Of a stretch of DNA of 64,000 nt, positions 12,128 to 23,536 are shown in pieces. Where the stretch lies: positions 1,364,001 through 1,428,000 of the forward strand of contig NJPS01000010.1 of the NCBI GenBank assembly GCA_002946415.1, read 5' to 3'. Source of the stretch: Rutstroemia sp. NJR-2017a BVV2. Taxonomy: Eukaryota; Ascomycota; Leotiomycetes; Helotiales; Rutstroemiaceae. Within the stretch, counting starts at the first letter, position 1. The number at the start of each line of letters is the position of its first letter. The notes under the pieces are model-generated. The model made no database searches, had not been told where the DNA came from, and saw only the letters and a list, made by a program, of their open reading frames with translations. The position numbers and the translations under genes were made by a program.

Positions 12128-13814
12128 TCACTCAACCTCCTCACAATACCTCCTCACCACCTCAATAACCCTCCGTCTACTACTCTTCTTATCAAAAACC
12201 TGTGCATGATCCAGTCCCGCAAACCACAAAACCTCCACCCCCTCCCCCTTCCACTCCCTCCACTTCCACTCCTCCTCCACCTCATCATCCTTCGTACTCT
12301 CCCCCACCTCCCCAATCATATCATTCCCCTCTTCATCCTCAACATCAATCAACCTCCCCATATCCAGCCTCCCAGCACTCACAATCCCCTCCTTGGGCGT
12401 TCCCCTCCCGGATAAACTCCCGCAACACAGATACCTCCCTACAGCCTCCGTATCCACGATGAGATCACGCCCGGCTAGACAAGCTGTGACTTTCCTGTTT
12501 CCGAGATCTTGTTTCCACAGGACATTTTCATTCCAGAAGAAGCGTCTCCCGAGGGTATGCGCCACGCCGGGGTCCATGCTGGCGAAATAGTAGAGTTGGT
12601 ATTCGTTCGCTGCTTTGGGGATACGGCGCGTGAAGTTATAGGCTACGGAGGGTAGGTGCAGACAGATGGAGACGGGGTCCATGAGGACGATGGGGCCAAT
12701 ACGGGGGGATAGGTTGGGGTCGTGGAGGAGATGGGTGGTTATGACGGTGCCGTAGGAATGGGAAATGAGGATGAATTTCTGGTCAGGTGGGAAATGCTGG
12801 TTGAGGATTTGGGAGATTTCTCGACAGGTTTCTTCCCGGGGGAGACCCGAGTGGGTGAGGCGGAAGCTGATGTTCATGATTTCGAGAGCGATGATGCCGA
12901 CTTTGTCGTCGGTCTTGGCGTTGAGTTCGTTGAGGAAAGAGGTGTATGGGTAGAGCCCGATGCCGATGCCGTGGATGAAGATGATGGGAAGCTTGGTTTT
13001 CGAGGTGTGTGAACGGTGCCAGTAGCTGATGTGGGAGGCCGGGGAGCGGTAGGTCGTCCAGAAGCTGTGTGGACGGATTGGAAGAATACTGAGAGATTGT
13101 TTGATTGACGTTCGATGGAAGTGGAAGCCGTGAAAGCGCAAAGAGCAAAATGTCAAGAAGTCCACAAACCCAACACACTATCAACAAGCACATTAGCTAT
13201 TGAACACTTCCACCATTTTCACATTCGCGTAGTGTAATGAAACAAGTACTCACAAAATACCAACTCAAACTCCTATGCGATATAACAACCTCATCCAGCG
13301 TCAACCGCAAGCACTTCGCATTTCCCCTCCCCTGCTTGATCTCCCTCCCCAACTGCTCCTCCAAAATAGCAATATATCCTTCCAACTCCTCATCATCGTC
13401 TCCTGGCGGCCCACCCCTATTAAAGAACGCCCACAGGAAAAACTCCTTAATATTCTCCCTCTTAATCTCCTCAATATCCGCGCCGAGAAACCATTTCTGC
13501 AGATACGCTTCCGGGTCTATGATATTATCGCTGCAGTTCCGGTAAAGTTCTTCTCTTTCCGCGCGGGAGGGAGCAGGTGGATGGATAGCTTCGCGCTGCA
13601 GCCAGATGCGGTAGGGCAGGAAGCAGAAGAGGAAGAAGATGGATTCGGCCAGGAACCAGCACTCGAGCGGGAGAGGCAGTCGACGGGTTGGGTAGCCGAA
13701 GAGGTAGGATGCGGGGATGCTTAAGCAATATGCCAAGCTGATGACCGGGATGCTCTGCAGCGCAAATATGCATGCTCGTATGAATACATATTCCGCCCTC
13801 GAATTATTAATCAT
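12128..13814 (-). CDS. Membrane-anchored alpha/beta-hydrolase fold protein
   Basis: Two exons (13814-13254 and 13177-12128) give 536 aa. The N-terminus has two hydrophobic segments (ALQSIPVISLAYCLSIPASY and FLAESIFFLFCFLPYRIWL, about residues 17-75), then a hydrophilic helical region. The C-terminal half is a hydrolase: oxyanion strand LPIIFIHGIGIG, nucleophile elbow SHSYGT, likely acid in AGRDLIVD and likely His in GLDHAQVF, so a full triad is visible. An acidic insertion (DVEDEEGNDMIGEVGE) sits between acid and His. Substrate cannot be told; fungal relatives are mostly uncharacterised lipase/esterase-like proteins. The intron start GTGAGT lies just after RSLSWYF. The C-rich antisense frames over the last exon are shadows. 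Confidence 0.85.
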
Positions 13815-14397
13815 GGTGGTTGTGGACTGTTGAGGTGTTGCTGGCGTGCAGACGTTGAAAGCATGGAGGGAGGTGAGTGCGCAGACTTTATGGTTTGAGA
13901 CGTAGGATCGACAGCGCAGCAGGGCGGAGCGAGGGACAGTGTAAGCAGTTGGTCGCGCTTTCGTTTCGTCGTTTGCGCTTTTTTGTTTTGTTCAACAATT
14001 TGAATCCTGATTCACATGCGGGACGGGCCTCGGACGTAGCATAGGGCTGGTGTGCATTTCTTTCGTTTTCCTATGACGAAGGTTTGTGGCGCATGCCCCA
14101 ACAGTTCCTGCATTTGTGAAGCTTTCTGTTATCGAACGGTATCTCGGACCATGAAAAATGCTACACCAGTCACATCACACGCAGTCATAGCTCTTGTCGG
14201 AAAATTGGGTATCTTCATCTCTCAACACTTTCTTCGACCTCGGCATCGGCGCGAAACTAATTAGCAATTTAGCATATGATCACGGTTTTACTGGAGACAT
14301 GCAATGCATTCAAGTCCATCTAGGCACCATGGTATTTACTTTTATTGACACGGATCTTTATCTAATGTGATCCCGCCTGCTATCTACAAGTATATAT
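13815..14397. other. Intergenic: hydrolase 5' flank, carboxypeptidase lies downstream
   Basis: About 580 bp. It should contain the hydrolase promoter. A 70-codon plus frame (14052-14264) is Cys-containing but has no recognisable domain. Nothing else is clear. Confidence 0.5.
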
Positions 14398-16273
14398 TTA
14401 CTTCCTCAAAGGCGCACTAACCCCCGTGAAGTTGCCCGTCTGAGTCGTGAAGTCTCCCACCACCGACAAGTTATCAATTCTACCCAGCAAGAACTCCAAC
14501 TGCCTGTACGCAGCACCGGGCGTATATTGCGGGATTTCGTGACCAGCAAGGTTGACAGTAGTCCATGTCAATCCTCGCTCAGTGTGCCAGTTACCCTGGA
14601 AGCCCGCGCCAGCGGTATCGATTTGCGCAGGAGTGTTAGGAATAGCTGCGTTGGCAATCTCGAGAATGTAGCCAAGACTCTGGTGGTAAGGGACGAAGAG
14701 ATTCTGGGCCTTGGATGGAGGGGTTTGGAATCCTTGGAGACCGTTCCAGGTCATGTTTTGGATGGTGATGAGGGAGCCGTTGGCGAAGAGGAGGAAGTCG
14801 AGGAGACCGTGGCCGATGATGGTGTTGTTGGTACGTTCGATGACAGATGGGAGAGGTCCGAGAGCGGATGGGAGGGACTTATCACCCTTGGGGAAGAGGT
14901 TTTCACCACCGCCGCAAATGAAGTAGTTGGTAGGAGGAGCGTGAATCACTTCTTGGACATCAGATCGATTGAAGTAGTTGTTTGGTCCACCTGCGAGCGA
15001 AGGGAATCCGAGCTCATCCCACAAGTACGGGCAGAAATCTGTCAAGTGATAGATGTTGAAACATGGGTTGACATAGTAGACTGCGTTGTAGATGTCATCG
15101 AAAAGATCACAACCGGGCTGGTTCGAGGATGGTGCTGCAGGGATTGGGCCCGGTGGAGGGAAGCTGGTGGTGTACGTCTCGAGGAAGTCAGTGTAACCGC
15201 AAGACTTCGCACGTGCAGTAACGTTCGCCAAGTACGTTTCGTTAAGGTTCAGGACGTTCTGGTAGTAGATGGCTGCAGCAGTGACGGGAGCTAGGATTAC
15301 AGTTAGAAAATGATAATCGTATAGGGTCCTGCTTAAACTTACCCTGCATCAAAGTATCATCGTGGTTGATAGATGGATCGTTGATCTATCGTACCAGTTA
15401 GTATATTCCCCTTGCTTTAGAGACAAGGTCCTTACTTGAACACCCTTCACGTTGTAGTACGTAGTATCATTGTGATCCAACATGGCGCTCGCGATATACG
15501 GGATGTACTGTCCAGCATAACTCTCACCAGTGATGTACACCTTGTAGCCCTGCATGCTAAAGGTGTTGATGAAGTTCTTCCAGAAAGCGTTGAACTGAGT
15601 AGCGACATCGGTCTCATCGTTGACAAGGGCGTTTCCAGGGGAGAACCCAGTCGAGACTGGCTGATCAATCCATACCATGTTGGTGAGGTTTGTCCAGGAG
15701 TATGGGTTAGGTACTGGGGCGTAAGTACCGGATTGCCAAGAGAAGGGTCCGTTTTCTTGGAACAGGCCATCTAAGGAAGAGCAACCTGGCTGTGGAACTC
15801 GTTAGCTGATGTCTGACATGTGGCAATCAAAGCTGTAATTTGAGGGGAACTTACACCGCCGTTGAGCCAGATGGTGATTTCCTTCTCAGCCAATGGGTTG
15901 TCGGATGGGAAGAACCAGAACCACAATCGATTAGTGTCGCTAGCATTGTTACTGATTGGCAAGGTTCCAGCGTAAGACTCGCCAATGTTGAAGTCGACAT
16001 CAGGCAAAGCACTTCCATTGACCGCAAATGCTATAGTTGTTGTCAGTACAATCCAATGCCGAAACACAGAAGGGCAGAGAGGTAGAACATACAAGCAGTA
16101 GTATTAGTCAAATACTTGGAAGTTAACTTCGCTCTCGGCGCAACTTTTGCGGGCTTCGACACCGGCAGACTTCTCTTATACTTCTCATGCTTCACATGAG
16201 GAGAAGCAGTAGCGGAAACCAAAGCAGCCGAAGCCGCAAGCCAAAGACTCAAGCTACTAAGAGACTTCATCAT
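14398..16273 (-). CDS. Secreted serine carboxypeptidase (peptidase S10)
   Basis: Five exons (16273-16093, 16030-15855, 15789-15436, 15385-15343, 15290-14398) total 548 aa. The start [21 protein letters not shown] is a typical signal peptide; the longer upstream frame begins at GTG and is rejected. S10 landmarks: WLNGG then PGCSSLDG across intron 2, [18 protein letters not shown], nucleophile Ser in GESYAGQY, acid Asp in [11 protein letters not shown] (with NMTWNG after it) and His in [10 protein letters not shown]. Many N-x-S/T sites fit secretion or vacuolar delivery. It removes C-terminal residues from peptides, probably at acidic pH. The sequence branch looks like the fungal secreted carboxypeptidases (S1/SxcA type) more than vacuolar CPY, but this is a judgement from motifs only. 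Confidence 0.92.
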
Positions 16274-17106
16274 GCCCGACTGAATCCAAGACCAAAAAGC
16301 AAGAGAAAAGCTTAAGGATAACGACGGAGAAGAGAAATCCACAGGAAAGGAAATCCATCTAGCCTTTATATACCAAACCCGCCTCCGCCATCCTCCAATC
16401 CGCGTTCCCCATACCGATTGACCTACCGCGTAGTATTGATCAGCAAATACAAATGAGAAAAATAATTCAACAATGTCATCATCAGCGCATCCGTGCCTTG
16501 AAGATATGTAGCTAGCTAGCTACCCATGGCAGCATTCCTGCAGCATTAACTTTTCACCTACCGCATGCAGTAATGGTAAAGGTTATCGTAGGCAAAATGC
16601 GGAGAGGGGCACAGGGCCGGTTAGGGGTTTAACCTTAAAAAGGCAGCTCGTCAGTGCTCGTGTTGTTCCGGTCGCTCTTAGACCCAACAAAAGATAAGCG
16701 AAAGGCTGGTTGACTCGGCATCACGCTTCCTGGGTGGAATTGAAGAAGTCAAAACGGTAAGGCGCATATAAGCTTTGGACATACATCGGATCACCGTTTT
16801 ATTCCGAAGCGGGTGCTGGGTCCATTGTTGTGAGAGACATGGAAAACTTCCGCAGGCATAGCCCCCGCCACTCAGAAACTCGCTGTGCATTCTCGGTTTG
16901 TCAAGCATGCGACTAAAAGAAGACCGAATAGCGTGATGCGGTATTATGTGTCTATGCTATCTATGCTATCAAAAAGAAATAACCATGATCGTAGTACAAA
17001 ACATTCCCATCATTGAACCTATTTTGCTCAATGTCCCGCAGATTCGGGTGTCAACTTAGTTTGTTTTGAACGCCTGGACAAACGCTCAAGAACTTATGCA
17101 TTATGC
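16274..17106. other. Intergenic: carboxypeptidase promoter
   Basis: About 830 bp upstream of the carboxypeptidase and downstream of the Ca2+ exchanger. It includes a short GCTA tandem run (about 16511-16522). No gene is supported; a 76-codon minus frame is not convincing. Confidence 0.5.
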
Positions 17107-18915
17107 TCAAAGAAGAGCCCTGATGGCATGAACAGCTGCCTCCGCAGCTCCTTCAGCGGCGGTTCCTTCACCGCTGCTTTCGCCTCCCTCTTTTGCTGGC
17201 ATTGGGTCCGCTGATATCAAAGTTAGTCTTTGGCTCGGTAGAATAGTTTTCGGGCAAGAAACATGTACTCACGATAATAGAAAGCGGCGACTGCAATAAT
17301 GATGTAAACAATCACACACAGAGCACCCTCCAAGTAATTACTCTTCTGGTCCCTCAAGAAATTTCCGACCACCAAAATAGCCAGGATCAATACCACGATA
17401 TCGAATAGTTCGAAGTTGAGATCCATTTGCTTATTGAGTCCCCAGCCAATAATTACAACCAACGGTCCATTGAATAGTGCCGTTTGAACGGTAGCCCCAA
17501 GTACATGGGACAAGGCGAAGTTCATCTGGTTGTCCCAAGCCTCATCAATCGCAGAAAGATGTTCGGCGGCCTTTTCAACGAGCGGAACCAGAATGAGGCC
17601 CATAAATGCATCAGAGACACCATAACCGTGAACAATATGTTCAATTTGTACGACCAGACTGATAGCAATGATCGTAACCAAAGCAATAGAAATCGCAAGT
17701 GCAACTATGCATTCGGTTAAGGTGAGCTTGTCTTTGGCTAAGTCCTTATGACGATCTTCATCTCTTGCCTCGTCTGCCTCGAAGAGTGCATCGTAAATGC
17801 CGTGGTGCGTTCTCATTTGGAAGTAGACGTATGTTGCATATGCAATAATAAGTAGAACAGAGGTGATTCGAGATATGTTGAGAACTGAAGCCTCGATGCT
17901 GCCCGCAGTGACATTAGTTTCGACTCCGGTCGCCTGTGCTACTGCAATATTCAAACTCAATGCATTCGAGAAAGCCGCAGGTACAATCAGACCAAGACCA
18001 CTATCTTCCAATTAGCAGGTGCAGTTAAAGCAGGATAAGATAGTCATACGCTGTCAGCAAGAGCCCGCTTCCAACCTCACTAACAGCTTCGTCAAACTCC
18101 TGTTCTACATATTTCATGTTAGTAAAAGTTCAAGGGTGTGTATGTAAGGAAGACCCCGTCATTCATACCATCTCGTTTAAGTCCTCCCACGAAGAAGCAC
18201 ATTCCCAAACATAGAAGTAGAGTAGCTAGGATAGATCCCAGAATTGCTGCCTGAATGACAGCATATTGGTCTCTGACGAACAAATATTAGTACGTTTCAA
18301 TGGGTTAATATCAACTTCATGATCTAACCTTGTCAACAAGACAATGAATAACACCATCTCGACAATACTGCCCAGCGTTGTTTCCAGCAAGATACCAAAC
18401 ACCTTAGGTAGTTTCCTTGCCAACTCTTGTCCAGCGAAACCGATCAGGTTGGCGCAAGGAACCATAGCAATGTAATTCAGTATGAAAATAGCCAGATGGG
18501 ATTCTGGTCTTGCGTATCGAACAGCAATAGCTGCGGGTACAACAGGCCACAGGATATTGACAAGCCTCGAAGCATCACTGGTAGATCTCCAGCATATCTT
18601 GAAGAAATGGAACGGGTGAATGCCCCGTCTGCCACTCTCTCCATCCGGCTGTATGCCCTTTGTGACTTTGTACCCCTTGTGGTTGACTCTATGATGATGC
18701 GTAGGTAAAATGCCATGCAAGGACAAATTGTGATGTGCTGAGGAAGATGCTCCAGTGGTCGGCGCTTCAACCGACACTTCTGCGACGTGCGGACGCCGTG
18801 AAGAGCTCGTTGTCATTTCGATTTCCTGTTTGCGACCTGGGCTGTGACCGTGTCGACGTCTCCTCTCTCCGCGTCGCCTTTCTCTATGCCTGCGAGAAGG
18901 AGAAGACTCGGCCAT
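17107..18915 (-). CDS. VCX1: Vacuolar Ca2+/H+ exchanger (CAX family)
   Basis: Five exons (18915-18329, 18272-18169, 18104-18050, 18000-17273, 17210-17107) make 525 aa. The N-terminal 110 residues are Arg/His/Ser-rich and cytosolic. About eleven membrane segments follow. The two inverted CAX repeats are visible: GSIVEMVLFIVLL ... GSILATLLLCLGMCFFVGG in the first half, and GLILVPLVEKAAEHLSAIDEAWDNQMNFALSHVLGATVQTALFNGPLVVIIGW, whose Glu and Asn/Ser residues form the c-2 ion path, in the second. Between them lies an acidic cytosolic loop (EADEARDEDRHKD). The last exon adds a hydrophilic Ala/Glu tail. It moves Ca2+ into the vacuole against H+, setting cytosolic Ca2+ with calcineurin signalling. 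The function is known for the family; the vacuolar location is inferred. Confidence 0.93.
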
Positions 18916-20007
18916 GATGGGCTAGGTAGGGAAAGAGACAATGGTGGTATAGTTTCGAGATCAATGTTGTTCTTTCCTCTCTTGTCTCACCGCGCGGACT
19001 CTCCAGTTATCGATAATCGAAAAGGTCGAAGCTCGCGATTCGTACCTGTACTTTTAGTCGTTGTCAAACAATTCTGCAGATGATTCACAACTCAAAAAGC
19101 GAAAGGAAAAATGAAGTGAATTGACTCGAAGTAATCTTGCAGAAGTGTAAGAAACCAAGTTAGGGAGAAGGAAAGAAGATAAAATAAAGTTGAGATCCCT
19201 CAACGCCAGGTAATCTGAACACACTGACACAGCTGCCAAGAGTCCAGCCCACATCTTGGCTACAGCAAACAAACCGGATTTCCCAAGAAAGTTAATTCTT
19301 TCTGGCTCTAGACTTCCCCAGTTCTCATTCTCACCTCATGCGCGTAGGACAATAAGCGCAATACTGTCGTGTCTTGGATTCTGTTCAATCGATGAGAGCC
19401 ACTGCCCATTTCTCGAGCCTGTTCTGCTTTGTGTGGTGCGTACCAAAGCGATCGTAATTGAGCGATTGGGTGCGCGCGTGTCTTTGGGATCTAGAACGCA
19501 ACGGCATTTCAGCAGGGATTTAACCGCCAAGATTACTTCAGCTGTTCAAGGGACTCCGCAAGGGACTGGTTCGCCGATTCTTGGGCAAAGAAATGTTGCG
19601 ATCAAAGGGGAGACGTTGGATATTTATCTTTCGCTTGAATACGTCTTTCATAACCTTTTCGGGCCGTTTTACTAATGGTACGGGGCGTTCCTTAAAGCTC
19701 CAAGAGTGCTTGTCCACATAGTTTGGGGTCAAGCTTCTTGTCATCGATTGATGCAGGATGGATCACTTGGCAGGGCAATGGAGATGTGGAGAAGAAGTCA
19801 GAATGTTGGTTGAGAGATTAAGATTAATCGAAAAAGGGAGGTATCTACACCCCTCAATATTATATACAGCGCACCCTTCTCTTCACGGTATCAAAAGCCT
19901 TCAAGAACGCCATTTCCACTCCCAGACTAATCGTACATCGTCGAACCGGTACGTCCGGCATTCCGTTCACATTACCACATCGCCCTTGCTCCCCCGGCTC
20001 AATCGGC
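18916..20007. other. Intergenic: VCX1 promoter region
   Basis: About 1.1 kb between VCX1 and the Pmp3-type gene, both on the minus strand. A 139-codon plus-strand frame (19256-19675) has no recognisable domain and is left out. No repeat, RNA gene or clear regulatory motif was recognised. Confidence 0.5.
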
Positions 20008-20331
20008 TTAGATGGTGGAAGTGGTGGTCCTCACTCGTGCTGGGTCGTTCTTTGAGATAACATACCAAGCGTCTGTTATAGCTGTTAGCATGTGCTCAAG
20101 TCCTCACATACTAAGATGGGCCACTTACGAAGGACACCTGGAATCCACGCAAGAATCGTCAAACAGATATTGATGACGAAGTCCGCTCCCAAGCCAGTCT
20201 TAAGGAACACGGCAACAGGAGGAAGGAAGATTGCGAGGATGTATGCGAAGACGTCGGCCTGCGAGGACTGTTAGCTGCGCTACTTGTCGGGGCATTCCAC
20301 TAGGAGAACTAACTGAAGATGATGCTGACAT
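20008..20331 (-). CDS. PMP3: Pmp3/UPF0057-type plasma membrane proteolipid
   Basis: Tiny three-exon gene: 20331-20314 (MSASSS), a middle exon ending at 20129, and 20072-20008. The middle exon begins either at 20267 or 20258, because two AG acceptors nine bases apart are both in frame; the product is 73 or 70 aa. Two hydrophobic segments, VFAYILAIFLPPVAVFL and FVINICLTILAWIPGVLHAWYVI, with the FLPPxAV and ILxWIPGxxHAxY signatures, identify the family. A short polar tail ends in TTTSTI. In yeast, loss of Pmp3 hyperpolarises the plasma membrane and raises Na+ sensitivity; expression is often stress-induced. No open frame of usual length exists because of the introns. Confidence 0.9.
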
Positions 20332-20794
20332 TGTGAGAGTTTGGTAGGTATTAGATTTTGAGATTGAGGGTTTGCGGTTATAGAAATTGTTCACTGAAGC
20401 GACTCTGAACTGATAATGATCTCTTTTTCAAAAGAACTCAATCAGCAGCACCGCAACCAACGAATATATACTTTCTGGAGCCTCAAGAAAAAACATTCCA
20501 TTTCTTGGCAGGAAATGAGTGACCTCAGGTGACGTAGTTCCGGCGCATCAGCTGTGGCTCAAGTGTAGCACAGCACCGCTGCTTTGACCGATTGCCCTGT
20601 TTATCCGTGCTTGAACGGGGTCACAATTAAGCCCTACGCTAAAGCAGCACAACAATCATTGCAGCTCCCGCCACAGTGGTAAGGAAGGTACGGCATATAT
20701 TTGCCGGTTCAACCGCACCCCAGCTCATGATTGTCGTCCAGACGTCAGATTAAATCAAGATACATACCAAATTGTTTTCCAAGATTCAATCACT
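20332..20794. promoter_or_regulatory. Divergent spacer between PMP3 and small Cys protein gene
   Basis: 463 bp separate the two start codons. No stress-response element (AGGGG/CCCCT) was seen on a read of either strand. Otherwise unremarkable. Confidence 0.45.
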
Positions 20795-21220
20795 ATGACA
20801 CAAGATTCCCCGACAACTTCCAATGAATCGCATTCGCAAAGTCATGACGAAGACCATGCCACTACCTCTCCATCCCAACCCCCCTCCCAACCACACCCCG
20901 GCGCATCCCCCTCCCCCTCCCCCCACGCCAAACTCTGCTCCCTCTGCCACACTCCCCGGGACGTTCTAATCCGGTGCCAAATCGACGAAAGCCAGAAATG
21001 GCATTTCGTGTGCACGGGCAAGTGTTGGACGAGGGTCAGCGGCGGGAAAGTAGATGGCGATGCGACGCATCCGTGGTATCGGTATGGCGGGATGTGGAAG
21101 AATAAACATGAGGCGGTGAGTGCGAAGATTAAGGGGAAGGCAAAGGTGAGGAATCGGAGAGGAGTGGGGAAGGGGGATGAGGGGGGAACAGTGAGAGAGG
21201 AGGGAGGAGGGGATGATTGA
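20795..21220 (+). CDS. Small conserved-looking Cys/Trp-rich protein, possible zinc binder
   Basis: Intronless, 141 aa. The first 45 residues are Ser/Gln/Pro-rich. The core has CSLCHTPRDVLIRC, WHFVCTGKCWTRVSGG and then HPWYRYGGMWKNKH. CxxC, further Cys at spacing that could form a small zinc site, and the aromatic WYRYGGMW block suggest a compact fold. I recall similar short proteins across ascomycetes without a known function, but cannot name a family. The C-terminus is Lys/Arg then Gly/Glu-rich and probably disordered. It is divergent from the Pmp3 gene. Function unknown. Confidence 0.75.
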   Translation: MTQDSPTTSNESHSQSHDEDHATTSPSQPPSQPHPGASPSPSPHAKLCSLCHTPRDVLIRCQIDESQKWHFVCTGKCWTRVSGGKVDGDATHPWYRYGGMWKNKHEAVSAKIKGKAKVRNRRGVGKGDEGGTVREEGGGDD

Positions 21221-21409
21221 TTGATGAGGGAATGAGGGGATGGAGAGGAGTATATGAAGGCGGTTCTGTGTCCATTGCCGGTCACGACCGAGTACCCATG
21301 TGGAAAATCACGCTGTACGTTGATGGTTCTATATACACGATACACGAACGACCAACTCAGTCCAAACTCACGGGCCCTCCTCTGATGAGTCTAGCAGATA
21401 CCATTACCA

Positions 21410-21909
21410 CTAATACTCGGCCGGCAATTCGCAAGCCAACTTCCATTTCACCACCTCTATCTCCTCCGGTGTAGCAGCTTTGGTAATCTCCGGATCCGGA
21501 GTTTTCGCACGGGAGACGGTATATCGATGGTCTCTGCGGATGCATTTCCGACTCTCAGCTCATTTTCTGGGGCATGCTCGCCTTTTTCATGCGTAGTTAG
21601 ATCTCCATCCGGAGGGCTGTTCTGTTCTTTTGTAGGTGCAGGTGCTTGCGCTTTATCTACTGGCTCATTGGGATTTGAGAATGCCACGGGCTCAAGCGCT
21701 GGTGTGTGACTTGATAGGTCCGAAAGTCGATGGGGACATTTGGAGCATAATCTACCATCTCCCTTTCCGTCCTGCGGAGAAGTAGAGGACGATGAGGTTC
21801 CGGTTGGAGCGTCCATTGTTTTGATTCTCACTTGGAGATTGATTGTTGATTTGTTTGTTGCATGCGTGTGTTGTTGTAACTCAGTTGAGGTGGTACCGTG
21901 CCAGGACAT
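21410..21909 (-). CDS. Uncharacterised small protein, C-terminus in unresolved frame
   Basis: One open frame of 150 codons runs 21909-21457, with start ATGs at 21909 (MSWHG) and 21816 (MDAPTG). It carries RLCSKCPHRLSDL near residue 55, then a Pro/Glu-rich stretch, and ends in the basic KLLHRRR. Overlapping its last 80 bases in the next frame is a much more protein-like end, TPDPEITKAATPEEIEVV then KWKLACELPAEY, stopping at 21410-21412. Either a splice I could not place or a one-base frameshift would join them. No function can be assigned. It sits beside another small Cys protein, with convergent orientation. Confidence 0.5.
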
Positions 21910-22397
21910 TAGATGAGATCATTTTATGTTGGAGGGTTATCAATCCTAATTGGATTAGAGTTCGAATTGGTTTAGAACATTCACATCCTATGCGGCCGTG
22001 ATATACGGAGTGTGATTCATTGGGTGTTTCCAGACAAGTCTAGGACAATCAGTCACTTCCGGGACATGAAGTTATCAGTATCACGAAGTAGCTCATACTA
22101 ATTGGGCGGTATATATTCAAAAACCATGCTTTCCCACGTATTAATATAAAAATACACATGCTATTAAAAACAAAAGAAAAGAAAGTATGGTACAAATGCC
22201 CTCGAACTCCAATGCTAACTAACTATGACTATCCCAATTCACGAAAATGCAGTTCAGTCAAAAATCCAAGTCTCGAAGCAGATATAAACGCCTTGCGCCC
22301 CCAATAAGTTCTATGAACTGTCATAGCCATCCCTTCACACCGTGTTATCCATATTTCCCGCAAGATCAGAATCCACCACGACCACGACCACCACCCC
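21910..22397. other. Intergenic between the small protein gene and the SET gene
   Basis: About 490 bp: 5' flank of the small minus-strand gene and 3' flank of the SET-domain gene. AT-rich around 22140-22190. No feature recognised. Confidence 0.5.
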
Positions 22398-23536
22398 TCA
22401 ATAGTTATACAAAACTCCATCACCCCAAGGCTTATCCTCAAGAGCATCATAAAGACCTTCCGCCTCCCTCAAAGCCTTTTCCATCTTCCATGCCTTCATA
22501 GCCTGCTCCGGGGGCGGACAACCCGGGCAATCGCAGAAAAACCCATAGTTCCGATGTAAATCGTTCGGAACAATGCAGTATGAAATGGTCAACTCCTGAC
22601 CCCGGGAGACCTCGGCGATAGTGGTGAATACCATCTCTCTAGTCTTTTTATTAAGGTCGTAGGTACAGTTTCGGAAGCCGGGACAGGCGTGGTTGAAGCG
22701 GGAAGATTTGGGGAAGATTCCGGAGGTTGAGCCATTTATGTAGAAACTGGAAGGTGTGATCAGTATGAACGGGCAGGAGTTATCTGAAGACAGTGAGGTG
22801 TAGATCGTAGTGGGGCACTTACCGGTTCGTTTGATAGATTGCAACAACCTTGTGGTTGACGAGACCACAGTAATAATATAAATTTAAATATTCTTCCCTC
22901 TGCTCCGGGGTCAATTGTTCGAAGGCGTAATGGACACCGACCAAGGAACACTCGAATAGAGGCTTTTCTGAATGAATGACCGTTCCCTTAGGAATGTCCT
23001 TGACCGCAAAACAGCCCAAGCCGCCCTTGGGAGACTTACGGACTTTGAAGAATTCGGTTTCGAATTCCACAACTCTGTTCCTGGAAGAAGGCGGTGGCGT
23101 GGCTGCAGTACTGATATTGGAGATCGGATGCGCCGGCGATGATGAATGACGTTCTTCTAATTCCGGAGAAGGAGCTTGCGGTTTACGAGGAGCGATGAAT
23201 GATGAATGAGACTTCGGAGTGACTGCACGGGACGGAACCGATTGACGCTGAGTCAATAGGGAGAACTTCGAAGATGATGAGGATCTTGATTTTAGGGGAG
23301 ATGTGGGTGGTGTTGGAAGTCCGGTCTTCTTCGCCTTGTTGGCGCTAAATGTTTCTTGGTTTGTTTGATGCACCGCTCTATATTGCTATAGGAGATAGAA
23401 TGAATAAATATTTAATCACAAAATAATGATATTATCCTCGTACCTTTCCATTTTTCCATTTCATGGCTATTGCTAACCATTCATCAAAGTTGCTGGCATC
23501 GGCCAGCACCGCGGTTTGAGTCACAACAGGGTGCAT
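22398..23536 (-). CDS. SET-domain protein (putative protein-lysine methyltransferase)
   Basis: Three exons (23536-23444, 23385-22823, 22746-22398) give 334 aa. The first exon, MHPVVTQTAVLADASNFDEW and following, joins through QYRAVHQTNQ to a Ser/Pro-rich linker; the long frame alone begins at a GTG and would lose this exon. The SET domain runs from about residue 145: KSPKGGLGCFAVKDIPKGTV at its start, SSRFNHACPGFRNCTY for the pseudoknot NH motif, EVSRGQELTISYC for the catalytic Tyr strand, and a post-SET Cys cluster FCDCPGC. The pattern resembles fungal SMYD/Set5-like small SET proteins without a MYND finger. The substrate is not known. Confidence 0.88.

Noticed and set aside
12202..13012. 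Plus-strand frames over the hydrolase gene
   Set aside because: Low-complexity complements of the sense exon; sense strand has a hydrolase triad.
16274..16342. N-terminal extension of the carboxypeptidase
   Set aside because: Begins with GTG and would bury the signal peptide.
19256..19675. 139-codon plus frame upstream of VCX1
   Set aside because: No domain, no leader or splice evidence; more likely flanking sequence.
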